Shown piece after piece: positions 37,772 to 45,517 of a stretch of DNA of 47,575 nt; the stretch's first letter is position 1; each line of letters begins with the position of its first letter. A program made the translations under genes and the position numbers. The DNA is taken from positions 1 through 47,575 of the forward strand of contig NZ_JAIZ01000121.1 in assembly GCF_000710465.2 (NCBI RefSeq), in the 5' to 3' direction. The notes below the pieces were generated by a model. It was not told where the DNA came from. It saw only the letters and a list, made by a program, of their open reading frames with translations, and did no database searches. The stretch is from Kitasatospora sp. MBT63 (GTDB taxonomy: Bacteria; Actinomycetota; Actinomycetes; Streptomycetales; Streptomycetaceae).

Positions 37772-40687
37772 TCAGAGGCTGTGTGCCGGCAGGGTGGTGC
37801 GGGCCGTGGCGCGTACGGGCTTGCTGCTGCGCAGCTCGAGCAGCTTCAGGCGGAGCTGTTCGGCGTCGGGGAGTTGGAGGTCCTGGAAGAGCAGCCGGGC
37901 CTGTTCCCAGGCGTCGCGGGCGGACTCGGGGTCGCGGGCGGCGCGGTGGGTCTCGCCGAGGCGGGTGAGGGTGTCGGCCTGGTGCAGGACGTGGCGGTCG
38001 CGGCGGAACAGGTCGAGTGCGCGGTGGTAGCACTCGATGGCCTGCCGGTGGTGGCCGAGGTGGTGGTGGGCGTGGCCCAGGCTGTCCAGGCTGGTGGCCT
38101 CGAAGTCCTCGGTGTCCAGGCCGTGGTGGAGTTCCAGGGTCTGCCGGCAGGAGTCCAGGGCCTGGCGGTGGTTGCCGAGCCGGGCGTGGATGCAGCCGAT
38201 GGCGTTGAGGATGCCGGCCTGGCCGCGGCGCTCCCCGGACGCGCGGTACAGCGGCAGGGCCTGGCGGGCCTGGTCGAGCGCCGCCCGGTAGCGGCCCTGG
38301 CGGTCCAGCAGGAGGGCGAGGCCGTGGCGGGTGTTGGCCTCGCCGAGCGGGTCGTCGAGACATCGGTAGAGCTCGATGGCGAGGTCGAGGTGGCTGCGGG
38401 CGTTCGGGTAGGCCCGTACGAGCAGCGACAGGTGGGCCAACTGGCGGTGCACGCGGGCCTGTTCGGCCAGGTCGCCGAGGCAGCGGGCAGCGGCCAGGGC
38501 GCTGGTCCGGACCGCCCGGTAGTCGTGCCATTGCCCCCGGTGTTCCAGGAACACCCCGAGCGGTCGGGCGAGTTGGCAGACCTCGGCCGCCATGCCGCGG
38601 GTCTCGGCCTGGGCGAGCGCGGCCAGCAGGACCCGGTGCTCGGTGCTGAACCAGTACCAGGCCTGCTGGCTGTCGGCGAGGGTCTCCGGCAGCACGCCGG
38701 GGCCCGGCGGGGAGAGCGGCAACTGCTCGCGGGCCGGGGCCAGTAAGCGGGCGGCGGGATAGGCGGTGTGCAGGTAGTGGTCGAGGGTCCGGCGGGCCAC
38801 CCGGTGCTGTTCCGCCGGGCTGTCGTGGACGCCGGACTGCTCGGCGGCGTAGGCGCGCAGCAGGTCGTGGCAGGTGTAGCGGCCGGGGGAGGATTCGGTC
38901 AGCAGGCAGGCGCGGGCGAGCTCGTCCAGGGCGGTGCGGGCCTGTTCGCGGGTGACGGCGGCGAGGCTGGCCGCGGCCGGCACGGTGATGTACGGCCCGG
39001 GGTGCAGGCCGAGGAAGCGGAACATCCGGGCGGTGGCCGGGGCGAGGGTCCGGTAGGACCAGGAGAAGACTGCGCGGGCGTTCGAGGTCACGTCGCCGGT
39101 GTCGAGGGCGGCCAGCCGGTTGTGGTCCTGGCGCAGTTGGGCGGCGAACACGGCAAGGGAGAAGGCGGGTTGGGCGGCCGCGTTGGCGGCGGTGATGTTG
39201 AGGGCCAGCGGCAGCCGGGCGCACAGGTCGATCAGTTCCCCGACGCTCGCCGGCTCGGCGGCGACCCGCCGCGCGCCCAGTCGGCGGGCGAGCAGGTCGC
39301 GGGCCTCCTGCGGGGTGAGCAGGTCCAAGGTGAGGCTGTGGGCGCCGTCGCGGGCGACCAGGCCGGCGAGCTGGCTGCGGCTGGTGACCAGGACCATGGA
39401 ACCGGCCGAGCCGGGCAGCAGCGGGCGGACCTGCTCCGGGTCGCAGGCGTTGTCGAGCACCACCAGCATCCGCCGGCCGGCCATCAGGCTGCGGTACAGC
39501 CCGGTCTGCGCCTCGTGGTCGGCCGGGATCTGCGCGGCCGGTACCCCGAGTGCGTCGAGGAACCCGCGGATCGCGGTCCCGGCGGGCACGGGGGTGCCGG
39601 TCGGGTCGAAGCCGCGCAGGTTGACGTAGAGCTGGCCGTCGGGGAAGTTCCCGGCCGCCCGGTGGGCCCAGTGCACGACCAGGGCGGTCTTGCCGATCCC
39701 CGCGGTGCCGCCGATCGCGGCGACCACCATCGAGCGGCCCGCCTGTCCGGCCAGGGCACTCAGTTCGTCGAGCTGTCCGGCACGCCCGGTGAAGTGCACC
39801 AGGTCGTGCGGCAGTTGGGCGGGTACGGGCATCGGGCTGGCGGCGGCGCCGGCCTGTGCGGGTGCGGCCGGCGGCCGGGCGGGCGCGGGCAGCGGGGCGG
39901 CGGCGCCCGGCGCCGCTGGTACGGGTGGCAGCAGGGAGGGGTCCGCGTTCAGGATGCGCCGGTGCATGGCGTGCAGTCCGGGGCCGGGGTCGACGCCGAG
40001 CTCGGCCCGCAGCAGCCGTTCGGTCTCGCGCAGCACGCTGAGCGCCTCGGCCTGTCTGCCCGCGCCGTAGAGCGCGTGCATCTGGAGTTCGCGCAGTTGC
40101 TCGCGCAGCGGGTGTTCGGTGACGAGTGCGGCGAGTTCGGCGGCGGCGTGGTCGTACCGGCCGAGGGCCACGGCGCAGGCGAGGCGCTCCTCCTGGGCGC
40201 TCAGCCGCAGCTCGTTCAGCCTGGTGCGCTGGGCGTCGGCGTAGGGGCCTGGGACGCCCGCGAGCGCGGTCCCGGTCCACAGGGCCAGGCCCTCGGCGTA
40301 CTGGCCGACCGCTCGGGCCGGGTTGCCGCCGGTGCGTGCGGCGCGTCCCTGGGAGAGCAGGTGGCCGAAGCGGGTCAGGTCGCAGCGCCGGGGTCCGGCC
40401 TCCAGGACGTACCCGCCGCCGACGGACCTGATGTGGCCGCTCCCGGCGCGGCCCAGGACCAGCCGGAGCCGGTAGATGTAGGTGCGCACCAGCCGGGTGG
40501 AGGTCGCGGGGGCGGTCTCCCCCCAGACGTCGTCGACCAGGCCGTCCAAGGTGACGTGGGCGCCCTTGCGCAGCAGCAGTGCGGCCAGGACGGCCCGTTG
40601 TTGGGGCTGTCCGAGGTCCAGCTCGGTGTCCCCCCGCCAGGCCCGTACCGGGCCCAGAACCGCGAATCGTACGTCTTCGTCGTGCAT
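37772..40687 (-). CDS. AfsR-type SARP regulator (winged helix-BTAD-NB-ARC-TPR)
   Basis: 971 residues from ATG 40687. The N-terminal OmpR-like winged helix is at about 1-90 (VRFAVLGPVRAWRGDTELDL, QQRAVLAALLLRKG); BTAD at about 95-245 (CDLTRFGHLL to LLRAELGVDPGPGL); a Pro/Ala linker; NB-ARC ATPase with P-loop GGTAGIGKTAL at about 318-328, Walker B RRMLVVLDNA and LPLALNITA; then a TPR array to the end (GQAGILNAIGCIHARLGNHR, TSLDSLGHAHHHLGHHRQAI). These are ATP-dependent activators of secondary metabolism or other operons. It is divergent from the ABC/two-component operon at 40986, the nearest possible target. No biosynthetic cluster is present in the window. Confidence 0.93.
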   Translation of the reverse strand: MHDEDVRFAVLGPVRAWRGDTELDLGQPQQRAVLAALLLRKGAHVTLDGLVDDVWGETAPATSTRLVRTYIYRLRLVLGRAGSGHIRSVGGGYVLEAGPRRCDLTRFGHLLSQGRAARTGGNPARAVGQYAEGLALWTGTALAGVPGPYADAQRTRLNELRLSAQEERLACAVALGRYDHAAAELAALVTEHPLREQLRELQMHALYGAGRQAEALSVLRETERLLRAELGVDPGPGLHAMHRRILNADPSLLPPVPAAPGAAAPLPAPARPPAAPAQAGAAASPMPVPAQLPHDLVHFTGRAGQLDELSALAGQAGRSMVVAAIGGTAGIGKTALVVHWAHRAAGNFPDGQLYVNLRGFDPTGTPVPAGTAIRGFLDALGVPAAQIPADHEAQTGLYRSLMAGRRMLVVLDNACDPEQVRPLLPGSAGSMVLVTSRSQLAGLVARDGAHSLTLDLLTPQEARDLLARRLGARRVAAEPASVGELIDLCARLPLALNITAANAAAQPAFSLAVFAAQLRQDHNRLAALDTGDVTSNARAVFSWSYRTLAPATARMFRFLGLHPGPYITVPAAASLAAVTREQARTALDELARACLLTESSPGRYTCHDLLRAYAAEQSGVHDSPAEQHRVARRTLDHYLHTAYPAARLLAPAREQLPLSPPGPGVLPETLADSQQAWYWFSTEHRVLLAALAQAETRGMAAEVCQLARPLGVFLEHRGQWHDYRAVRTSALAAARCLGDLAEQARVHRQLAHLSLLVRAYPNARSHLDLAIELYRCLDDPLGEANTRHGLALLLDRQGRYRAALDQARQALPLYRASGERRGQAGILNAIGCIHARLGNHRQALDSCRQTLELHHGLDTEDFEATSLDSLGHAHHHLGHHRQAIECYHRALDLFRRDRHVLHQADTLTRLGETHRAARDPESARDAWEQARLLFQDLQLPDAEQLRLKLLELRSSKPVRATARTTLPAHSL

Positions 40688-40785
40688 GCCGCACCCCCAG
40701 TCCAGCGCCCCCCACGCCGCCCCCGCTGGCACGGTCTGCCCTTGGCTGCCTGACGTGGTCGGGTGAGACGCAGTATCCGACAGAC

Positions 40786-40937
40786 CGGATCATAAATACA
40801 TGAATATGAACAAAATATGTATCACCGGAGCGGGCGGGCGCAGCACTCCCGACAGGACGTACCCAGCCGTACCGGAACGCACCCTCCCGCGGACGGCCGG
40901 CCCCGCATCGTTGACATTTGTCATCACCGGCCGGTGA
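40786..40937. promoter_or_regulatory. Divergent control region of the SARP and ABC operon
   Basis: Contains an AT-rich island (about 40789-40824) with ATACAT (40796-40801) and ATGTAT (40817-40822) as inverted arms, a consensus -35 TTGACA (40911-40916) within TGACA-TT-TGTCA (40912-40923), and a perfect palindrome TCACCGGCCGGTGA (40924-40937). No good -10 follows at normal spacing, as expected for an activator-dependent promoter. Confidence 0.5.
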
Positions 40938-40985
40938 CGGGCCATCACTACCTCCTCCCGCGGCCGGAAGGGGAGCATGGTGGGC

Positions 40986-41957
40986 ATGGGAACGACAGCG
41001 GCAGTACTGACCGCCGAAGGACTCCGGTACCGCTACGGGGAGACCGTCGCACTGGACGGCGTGGACCTCGGAGTGGACCCGGGGGAGTGCGTCGCCCTCC
41101 TCGGGCCGAACGGAGCAGGCAAGTCGACCCTGGTCACGCTCGCCGTCGGGCTGCTGACCCCGCAGCAGGGCACGGTCCGCATCCTGGGCAGCGACCCGCG
41201 CCGCGCGGCGACCCGCCGACGCCTCGGCGTGGCACAGCAGACCCTCGGCTTCCCGAACACCCTCACCGTCCACGAGCTGGTCACCGGCGCCGCCGTACGC
41301 GGCGGACTGCGCGCGGCCGCGGCCGGCCCGGTCCTGGACGAGCTCGGCCTGGCCGACCTGCGGCGCAGGCGGGTCGCCAAGCTCTCCGGCGGCCAGAAGC
41401 AGCGCGTACAGCTGGCGATGGCGCTGGTCACCGAACCGGCCCTGCTGGTGCTCGACGAACCGACGGTCGGTCTGGACACCGTGGCCCGCCGGCACTTCTG
41501 GCAGATCCTGGCCCGGCGCCGGGAACAGGGCACCGCGGTCCTGGTCACCACCCACCTGATCGAGGAGTCCGCCGCGGTCGCCGACCGCGTGGTGGTGCTC
41601 GACCGCGGCCGGGTCCTGGCGGACGCACCGCCCGACGAACTGGTCACGCGGCTGCCGGACCGCACCGTCACCGTCCGGACCGGCCTCGACCGGTCCGAAC
41701 TGGAGCAACTACCGGGAGTACTGTCCGTGACCCCTGAGCACGAGCTGTCGCGCATCCAGACCCGCTCACCCGAGGACCTGCTGCGCGTCCTGCTCGACCG
41801 CGACCCGCACCTGTCCGACCTGCGGGTCCAGGACGCCGGACTGGAGGAGGCGGTGCTCGCGCTGACGGACCGCGCGGACGAAGGCACGGATGCCACCGGC
41901 ACGGACGGCGGGTACGGCAGGGACGGTTCGCAGCGGGCGGCGGAGGTGACCGGGTGA
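40986..41957 (+). CDS. ABC transporter ATP-binding protein
   Basis: 323 residues from ATG 40986; ATG 40977 is nearer to GGGGAG but too close for normal spacing. Motifs: Walker A GPNGAGKS, signature LSGGQKQR, Walker B LLVLDEPTVGLD and switch TTHLIEES. The roughly 100-residue C-terminal extension is typical of DrrA/CcmA-like drug or antibiotic exporters. It powers the permease whose gene overlaps by 4 bases (GTGA). First gene of a four-gene operon with its own two-component system. Confidence 0.95.
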   Translation: MGTTAAVLTAEGLRYRYGETVALDGVDLGVDPGECVALLGPNGAGKSTLVTLAVGLLTPQQGTVRILGSDPRRAATRRRLGVAQQTLGFPNTLTVHELVTGAAVRGGLRAAAAGPVLDELGLADLRRRRVAKLSGGQKQRVQLAMALVTEPALLVLDEPTVGLDTVARRHFWQILARRREQGTAVLVTTHLIEESAAVADRVVVLDRGRVLADAPPDELVTRLPDRTVTVRTGLDRSELEQLPGVLSVTPEHELSRIQTRSPEDLLRVLLDRDPHLSDLRVQDAGLEEAVLALTDRADEGTDATGTDGGYGRDGSQRAAEVTG

Positions 41958-42703
41958 ACGCCGGGCTGACGGTACGGGTGTTCGGCGTCGAGCTGCGCGA
42001 CGAGCTGCGCGCGATCGTCCGGGAACCCACCTCCCTGTTCTTCAGCATCCTGATGCCGGTCGGCTTCTTCGTCCTGTTCAACCTGCTCTACGGGCACGAC
42101 ACCACCCAGGGGATCTCGGCCGGCACCGCCATGGTCGCCACCTTCGGCACCTACGGCGTGATCACCGTGGCCGCGCTGCAACCGGGCATCGGCGTCGCCC
42201 AGGACCGCGACCTGGGCTGGCTGCGGATGAAACGGGTCTCCGCGGTGCCGATCGGCATCAGCCTCGGCGCGAAGGCGATGGCCGCACTGCTGTACGGGGT
42301 CGGCGTGCTGCTGCTGATGGGGGTGGCGGCCGCCGCGTTCGGCACCCTGCACGCCTCGGTGTGGGCGATGCTGCGGGTCGCGCTGGTGCTGCTGCTGGGC
42401 ACCGTCCCGTTCACGCTGATCAGCGTCGCGGTCGGGCTGCGCTTCCGTACCAACGCGACGATCGCGCTGCTCAACGCGCTGCTCTTCCCGCTCGCGGTGC
42501 TGTCCGGCCTGTGGATCCCGATCCAGTTCCTGCCCCATGTGATGCGGCAGATTGCCAAGTTCCTGCCCACCTACCACCTCGCGCAGCTCGGGCTCTCGCA
42601 ACTCGGCCACGGCCCGGTCCTGCTCCACGTCCTCGCCCTGTTGCTGACCACGCTGGGAGCGGCGGGGGTTGCCGTGATGGCCTATCGTCATGCCCGGATA
42701 TGA
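41954..42703 (+). CDS. ABC-2 type permease
   Basis: 249 residues with about six membrane segments (SLFFSILMPVGFFVLFNLLY; FGTYGVITVAALQPGIGV; MAALLYGVGVLLLMGVAAAA; MLRVALVLLLGTVPFTLISV; IALLNALLFPLAVLSGLWIP; LHVLALLLTTLGAAGVAVMA). It has the ABC-2 layout of DrrB-like exporters. GTG 41954 overlaps the ATPase stop and the stop overlaps the kinase start (ATGA), so subunits are made in coupled fashion. Confidence 0.92.
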   Translation: MNAGLTVRVFGVELRDELRAIVREPTSLFFSILMPVGFFVLFNLLYGHDTTQGISAGTAMVATFGTYGVITVAALQPGIGVAQDRDLGWLRMKRVSAVPIGISLGAKAMAALLYGVGVLLLMGVAAAAFGTLHASVWAMLRVALVLLLGTVPFTLISVAVGLRFRTNATIALLNALLFPLAVLSGLWIPIQFLPHVMRQIAKFLPTYHLAQLGLSQLGHGPVLLHVLALLLTTLGAAGVAVMAYRHARI

Positions 42704-43842
42704 GTACCGACCATGAGGTGAGCACCCGTCAGGAACCCGCTCCCGGGTCCGTCGCCGCCAGGCTGCGGACCTGGGAGTGGGTGTACCTGGGCTACCTGCT
42801 CTTCGTGCTGGTGCAGCCCTACTTCGCCCCCGAGGGGTCGTGGTGGGAGTGGCCGCTGGCCGGCGGGGTGTGCGTGGCGACGATCGCGCTGTACGGGGCG
42901 AAGCTGCTGCGCGGCCCGGCCGCCGGGCACGTCTGGACGGCGATCGTGCCGATGACGGTGGTCGGCGCGCTGGCCACACCGTTCAACACCAACGCGAGCC
43001 TGGTGTTCGTCTACGCGGCGGCCGTCGCGGGCGACACCCTGCCGTGGCGCGACGCGCGGCTGTGGTTCACCGGGCTGACGGTGCTGAACACCCTTGCCGC
43101 GCTGGTCTCCTGGGTGCCGATGCCGTACCGGCTGTGGGGCTTCGTGTCGGCGTCGGTGCTGATCTGGGTGATCGGGCTGCTGGAGCTCAAACAGCGCGAC
43201 CGGCAGCAGGAGTTGGAGAACCAGCGGCTGCGCACCGCGCAGGTCGAGCTGCTGGCGACGCTCGCCGAACGCGAACGGATCGCCCGGGACCTGCACGACC
43301 TGCTCGGGCACTCGCTGACCGCCGTCGTGATGCGCGCCCAGCTGACCAAGGAACTGGTCCTGGCCGACCCGCAGCGGGCGCGCGCGGAGGCGGAGGAGAT
43401 CGAACGCAACGCCCGGGAGGCGCTGGCCGCGGTGCGCAGCACCGTCACTGGCTGGCGGCAGACCAGCATCCGCGCCGAACTGGAGGCGGCCCGCCGGGCG
43501 CTCGCGGGGACCGGCGTCCGGCTGCGGGTCGACTACGACGACGGGCTGATCCTGGTCGCGGCCGCCGAGCACGAACTCGGGCTGGTGCTGCGGGAGGCCG
43601 TCACCAACGTTGCCCGGCACGCCCGGGCCTCCACCTGCCGGATCGGGCTGGGACTGGACGTGGACGAGGAAAGGGTGCGCCTGGTGATCGCGGACGACGG
43701 GATCGGCGGCACGGCCCCGGAAGGCACCGGGCTGACCGGGGTACGGGAGCGGATCGCCAAGCTCGGCGGCGCGGTGCAGCGCACCGGCTCGGCCGGCACC
43801 ACGCTGACCATCACGGTGCCGCGTCAGGCGGCGGCCCGGTGA
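42700..43842 (+). CDS. NarL-group histidine kinase (DesK-like)
   Basis: 380 residues: about five N-terminal membrane segments without a large outer loop, a coiled-coil linker (ELKQRDRQQELENQRLRTAQ), HisKA_3 dimerisation domain with RIARDLHDLLGHSLTAVVMR (phospho-His near 205) and a HATPase domain (LREAVTNVARHARA, VIADDGIGG, GTGLTGVRERI). The intramembrane sensor resembles DesK and kinases beside drug-export ABC operons, which sense membrane or transporter state. It overlaps the permease and response-regulator genes by 4 bases each. Confidence 0.93.
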   Translation: MSTDHEVSTRQEPAPGSVAARLRTWEWVYLGYLLFVLVQPYFAPEGSWWEWPLAGGVCVATIALYGAKLLRGPAAGHVWTAIVPMTVVGALATPFNTNASLVFVYAAAVAGDTLPWRDARLWFTGLTVLNTLAALVSWVPMPYRLWGFVSASVLIWVIGLLELKQRDRQQELENQRLRTAQVELLATLAERERIARDLHDLLGHSLTAVVMRAQLTKELVLADPQRARAEAEEIERNAREALAAVRSTVTGWRQTSIRAELEAARRALAGTGVRLRVDYDDGLILVAAAEHELGLVLREAVTNVARHARASTCRIGLGLDVDEERVRLVIADDGIGGTAPEGTGLTGVRERIAKLGGAVQRTGSAGTTLTITVPRQAAAR

Positions 43843-44441
43843 TCCGGGTGGTGCTGGCCGAGGACCAGAGCATGGTGCTGGGCGCGTTCGCGGCGCTGCT
43901 CGACCTGCAGCCGGACATCACCGTGGTGGCGACCGCCACCAACGGCGACGACGCGCTGGCCGCGGTCCGCGCACACCGTCCGGACGTGCTGGTGACCGAC
44001 ATCGAGATGCCCGGCCGCACCGGCCTGGAGCTCGCCGCGGAGCTGAACACCCTCGGCGACCCCACCCGGGTGCTGATCGTGACCACCTTCGCCCGCAGCG
44101 GCTACCTGCGGCGCGCGGTCGACGCCGGGGTGGCCGGCTACGTCCTCAAGGACGCGCCGATCGGCGAACTGGCGGGCGCCCTGCGCCGGGTCCACGCGGG
44201 CGAACGCGTGGTCGCCCCTGAGCTGGCGGTGGCCGCCTGGGACGCGGCCGACCCGCTGACCGAGCGGGAGCGCGAACTGCTGCGCGCGGTCGCGGACGGC
44301 GCCAGCAACGTCGAGATCGCGGCCCGGCTCTTCCTCGCCGAGGGCACCGTCCGCAACTACCTGTCCAGCGCGATGGCCAAACTCGGCGCCCGCAACCGCA
44401 CCGAGGCGGCCCGGACGGCACTGACCCGCGGCTGGCTGTAG
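43839..44441 (+). CDS. NarL/LuxR-family response regulator
   Basis: 200 residues from GTG 43839. Receiver domain with E8-D9, phospho-acceptor D54 (VTDIEMPGRTG) and Lys in GYVLKDAP; LuxR-type helix-turn-helix at about 138-185 (DPLTERERELLRAVADGASN, VEIAARLFLAEGTVRNYLSS). It is phosphorylated by the kinase encoded just upstream, and probably controls this ABC operon. Last gene of the operon; mobile-element relics start ten bases later. Confidence 0.94.
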   Translation: MIRVVLAEDQSMVLGAFAALLDLQPDITVVATATNGDDALAAVRAHRPDVLVTDIEMPGRTGLELAAELNTLGDPTRVLIVTTFARSGYLRRAVDAGVAGYVLKDAPIGELAGALRRVHAGERVVAPELAVAAWDAADPLTERERELLRAVADGASNVEIAARLFLAEGTVRNYLSSAMAKLGARNRTEAARTALTRGWL

Positions 44442-44450
44442 GCGGCGCGG

Positions 44451-44620
44451 GTGCTGTTCGCACTGATCGTCAACAGGGCGCTGGCCCGTCATCGAAGCTT
44501 GCCACCCCCATCGAAAATCACCTATGGCGCCGACGTCGACGGTTTGGCGGCCATCGATGACTATGCCTGCTGCCGCGCGACGGACTGGCTCGCGCGGAAA
44601 TGGCTGGTGCACTCGCCGCA
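44451..44620 (+). pseudogene. Transposase relic (IS1634-like)
   Basis: VLFALIVNRALARHRSLPPP, KITYGADVDGLAAIDDYACC and RATDWL match the early part of IS1634/IS4-group transposases that I know from actinomycetes. Only about 55 residues remain, with no catalytic residues. It starts ten bases after the response-regulator stop. Confidence 0.5.
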
Positions 44621-44729
44621 GCGGGATTCAGCCCCAAGATCGGTGGTGCCGAGTCGGTGCCGCATGCTCTCCGTCCTTGGCGGGCCGGCTGCCGGGACTA
44701 TTCGCGCTGCCATAGCACGGTCAGGGGCC

Positions 44730-44912
44730 ACCAAGGAGCTCGTCGGCCACACCCACATCGGAGTCACCGCCACCGGCTACGCCCACGTCCGCCTGCGCCT
44801 CCAGCGCGACGCCATCGACCTTCTCGGCCGCACCCTCGGCAGGCCCTCCGAGACCGCCCCCGACCCCGACGACAGCGACGAACCGCCACTTTGTGCAGCA
44901 CCCGTCCGCTGA
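44730..44912 (+). pseudogene. 3' end of a tyrosine recombinase (integrase) gene
   Basis: KELVGHTHIGVTATGYAHVR followed by LRLQRDAIDLLGRTLG and the terminal DEPPLCAAPVR match the C terminus of pSAM2/phage-type integrases, including LGH-H.......Y around the catalytic Tyr position (VTATGYAHV). The upstream catalytic domain is missing, replaced by the transposase relic and unrelated sequence. It marks a former integrative element. Confidence 0.7.
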
Positions 44913-44975
44913 CGTTGCCGTCAACGACTGGCGTCAAAACCCCCAGAGCCCCCACCAGAATCTGGGCGGTTTCTA

Positions 44976-45441
44976 GGGGTTGTTGCAACACGTGGTCAGT
45001 TTGATCAGGCCGCGAGCAGTTTATGCAGGCGCTCGGCTGGGGTTTCCCAGCCGAGCGTTTTGCGTGGGCGGCCGTTGAGTTCGGCGGCGACGGCTGTGAG
45101 GTGTTCGGGGCCGTGGGCTGACAGGTCGGTGCCCTTGGGGAAGTACTGCCGCAGCAAGCCGTTGGTGTTCTCGTTGGAGCCGCGCTGCCAGGGGCTGGCC
45201 GGGTCGCAGAAGTAGACCGGGACGCCGGTGGCGACGGTGAACGAGCCGTGGGCAGCCATCTCGCTGCCCTGGCCCCAGGTCAGCGAGCGCACCAGGTGTG
45301 TCGGCAGGGTTTGCGCGGTTTCCACCAGGGCGTCACGGACCTGCTCGGCGCTGCGGCCGTTCGGCAGGTGCAGGAGCATCACATAGCGGGTGGCCCGTTC
45401 GACCAGGGTGCCGATCGCGGACCGGCCGGTCCCAATGATCA
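44976..45441 (-). mobile_element. IS30-family element, 3' part, interrupted by a group II intron
   Basis: The terminal sequence GGGGTTGTTGCAACACGTGG near 44976 looks like the end inverted repeat, 30 bases beyond the transposase stop. The element's other end is not in the window because a group II intron splits the transposase gene at about 45442 and runs to the window edge. Confidence 0.65.
45005..45441 (-). pseudogene. IS30-family transposase, C-terminal exon
   Basis: From the intron junction the frame reads LIIGTGRSAIGTLVERATRY, LVRSLTWGQGSEMAAHGSFT, VYFCDPASPWQRGSNENTNG, LLRQYFPKGTDLS and ends LHKLLAA at 45005. This is the IS30 DDE core from just after the first Asp (GD-LIIG), with the second Asp position at TWGQGSEMA (usually WDQGxEMA: here Gly replaces Asp) and the Glu in GSNENTNG. 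The N-terminal half lies beyond the intron. If the intron cannot splice, the transposase is dead; the missing Asp would disable it anyway. Confidence 0.85.
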
Positions 45442-45483
45442 GTCGGGTAGCCGGGGCCCACTCCTGGGACCCCGGCCCCCTCA

Positions 45484-45517
45484 GAACCGTGCAAGCAGCT
45501 TTCACCGCACACGGCTC
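45484..45517 (-). ncRNA. Group II intron domain V
   Basis: A 34-nt hairpin starting GAGCCGTGTGCGG, with GAAA tetraloop, and ending CTTGCACGGTTC. It has the catalytic AGC triad near the start and GAAA loop expected of domain V. The stop codon of the intron protein (TGA, 45516-45518) overlaps its first bases. Confidence 0.9.

Noticed and set aside
37644..41708. A 1354-codon open frame on the minus strand
   Set aside because: Pro/Arg/Gly-rich shadow of the SARP gene and of the opposite-strand ABC gene; no motifs, and it crosses two genes and a terminator.
37772..44441. A secondary-metabolite cluster suggested by the SARP and exporter
   Set aside because: No PKS, NRPS, terpene, RiPP or other biosynthetic core gene occurs anywhere in the window.
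44730..44912. An integrative element anchored by this integrase
   Set aside because: Only the 3' end of the integrase remains; no tRNA attachment site, excisionase or replication gene is nearby.
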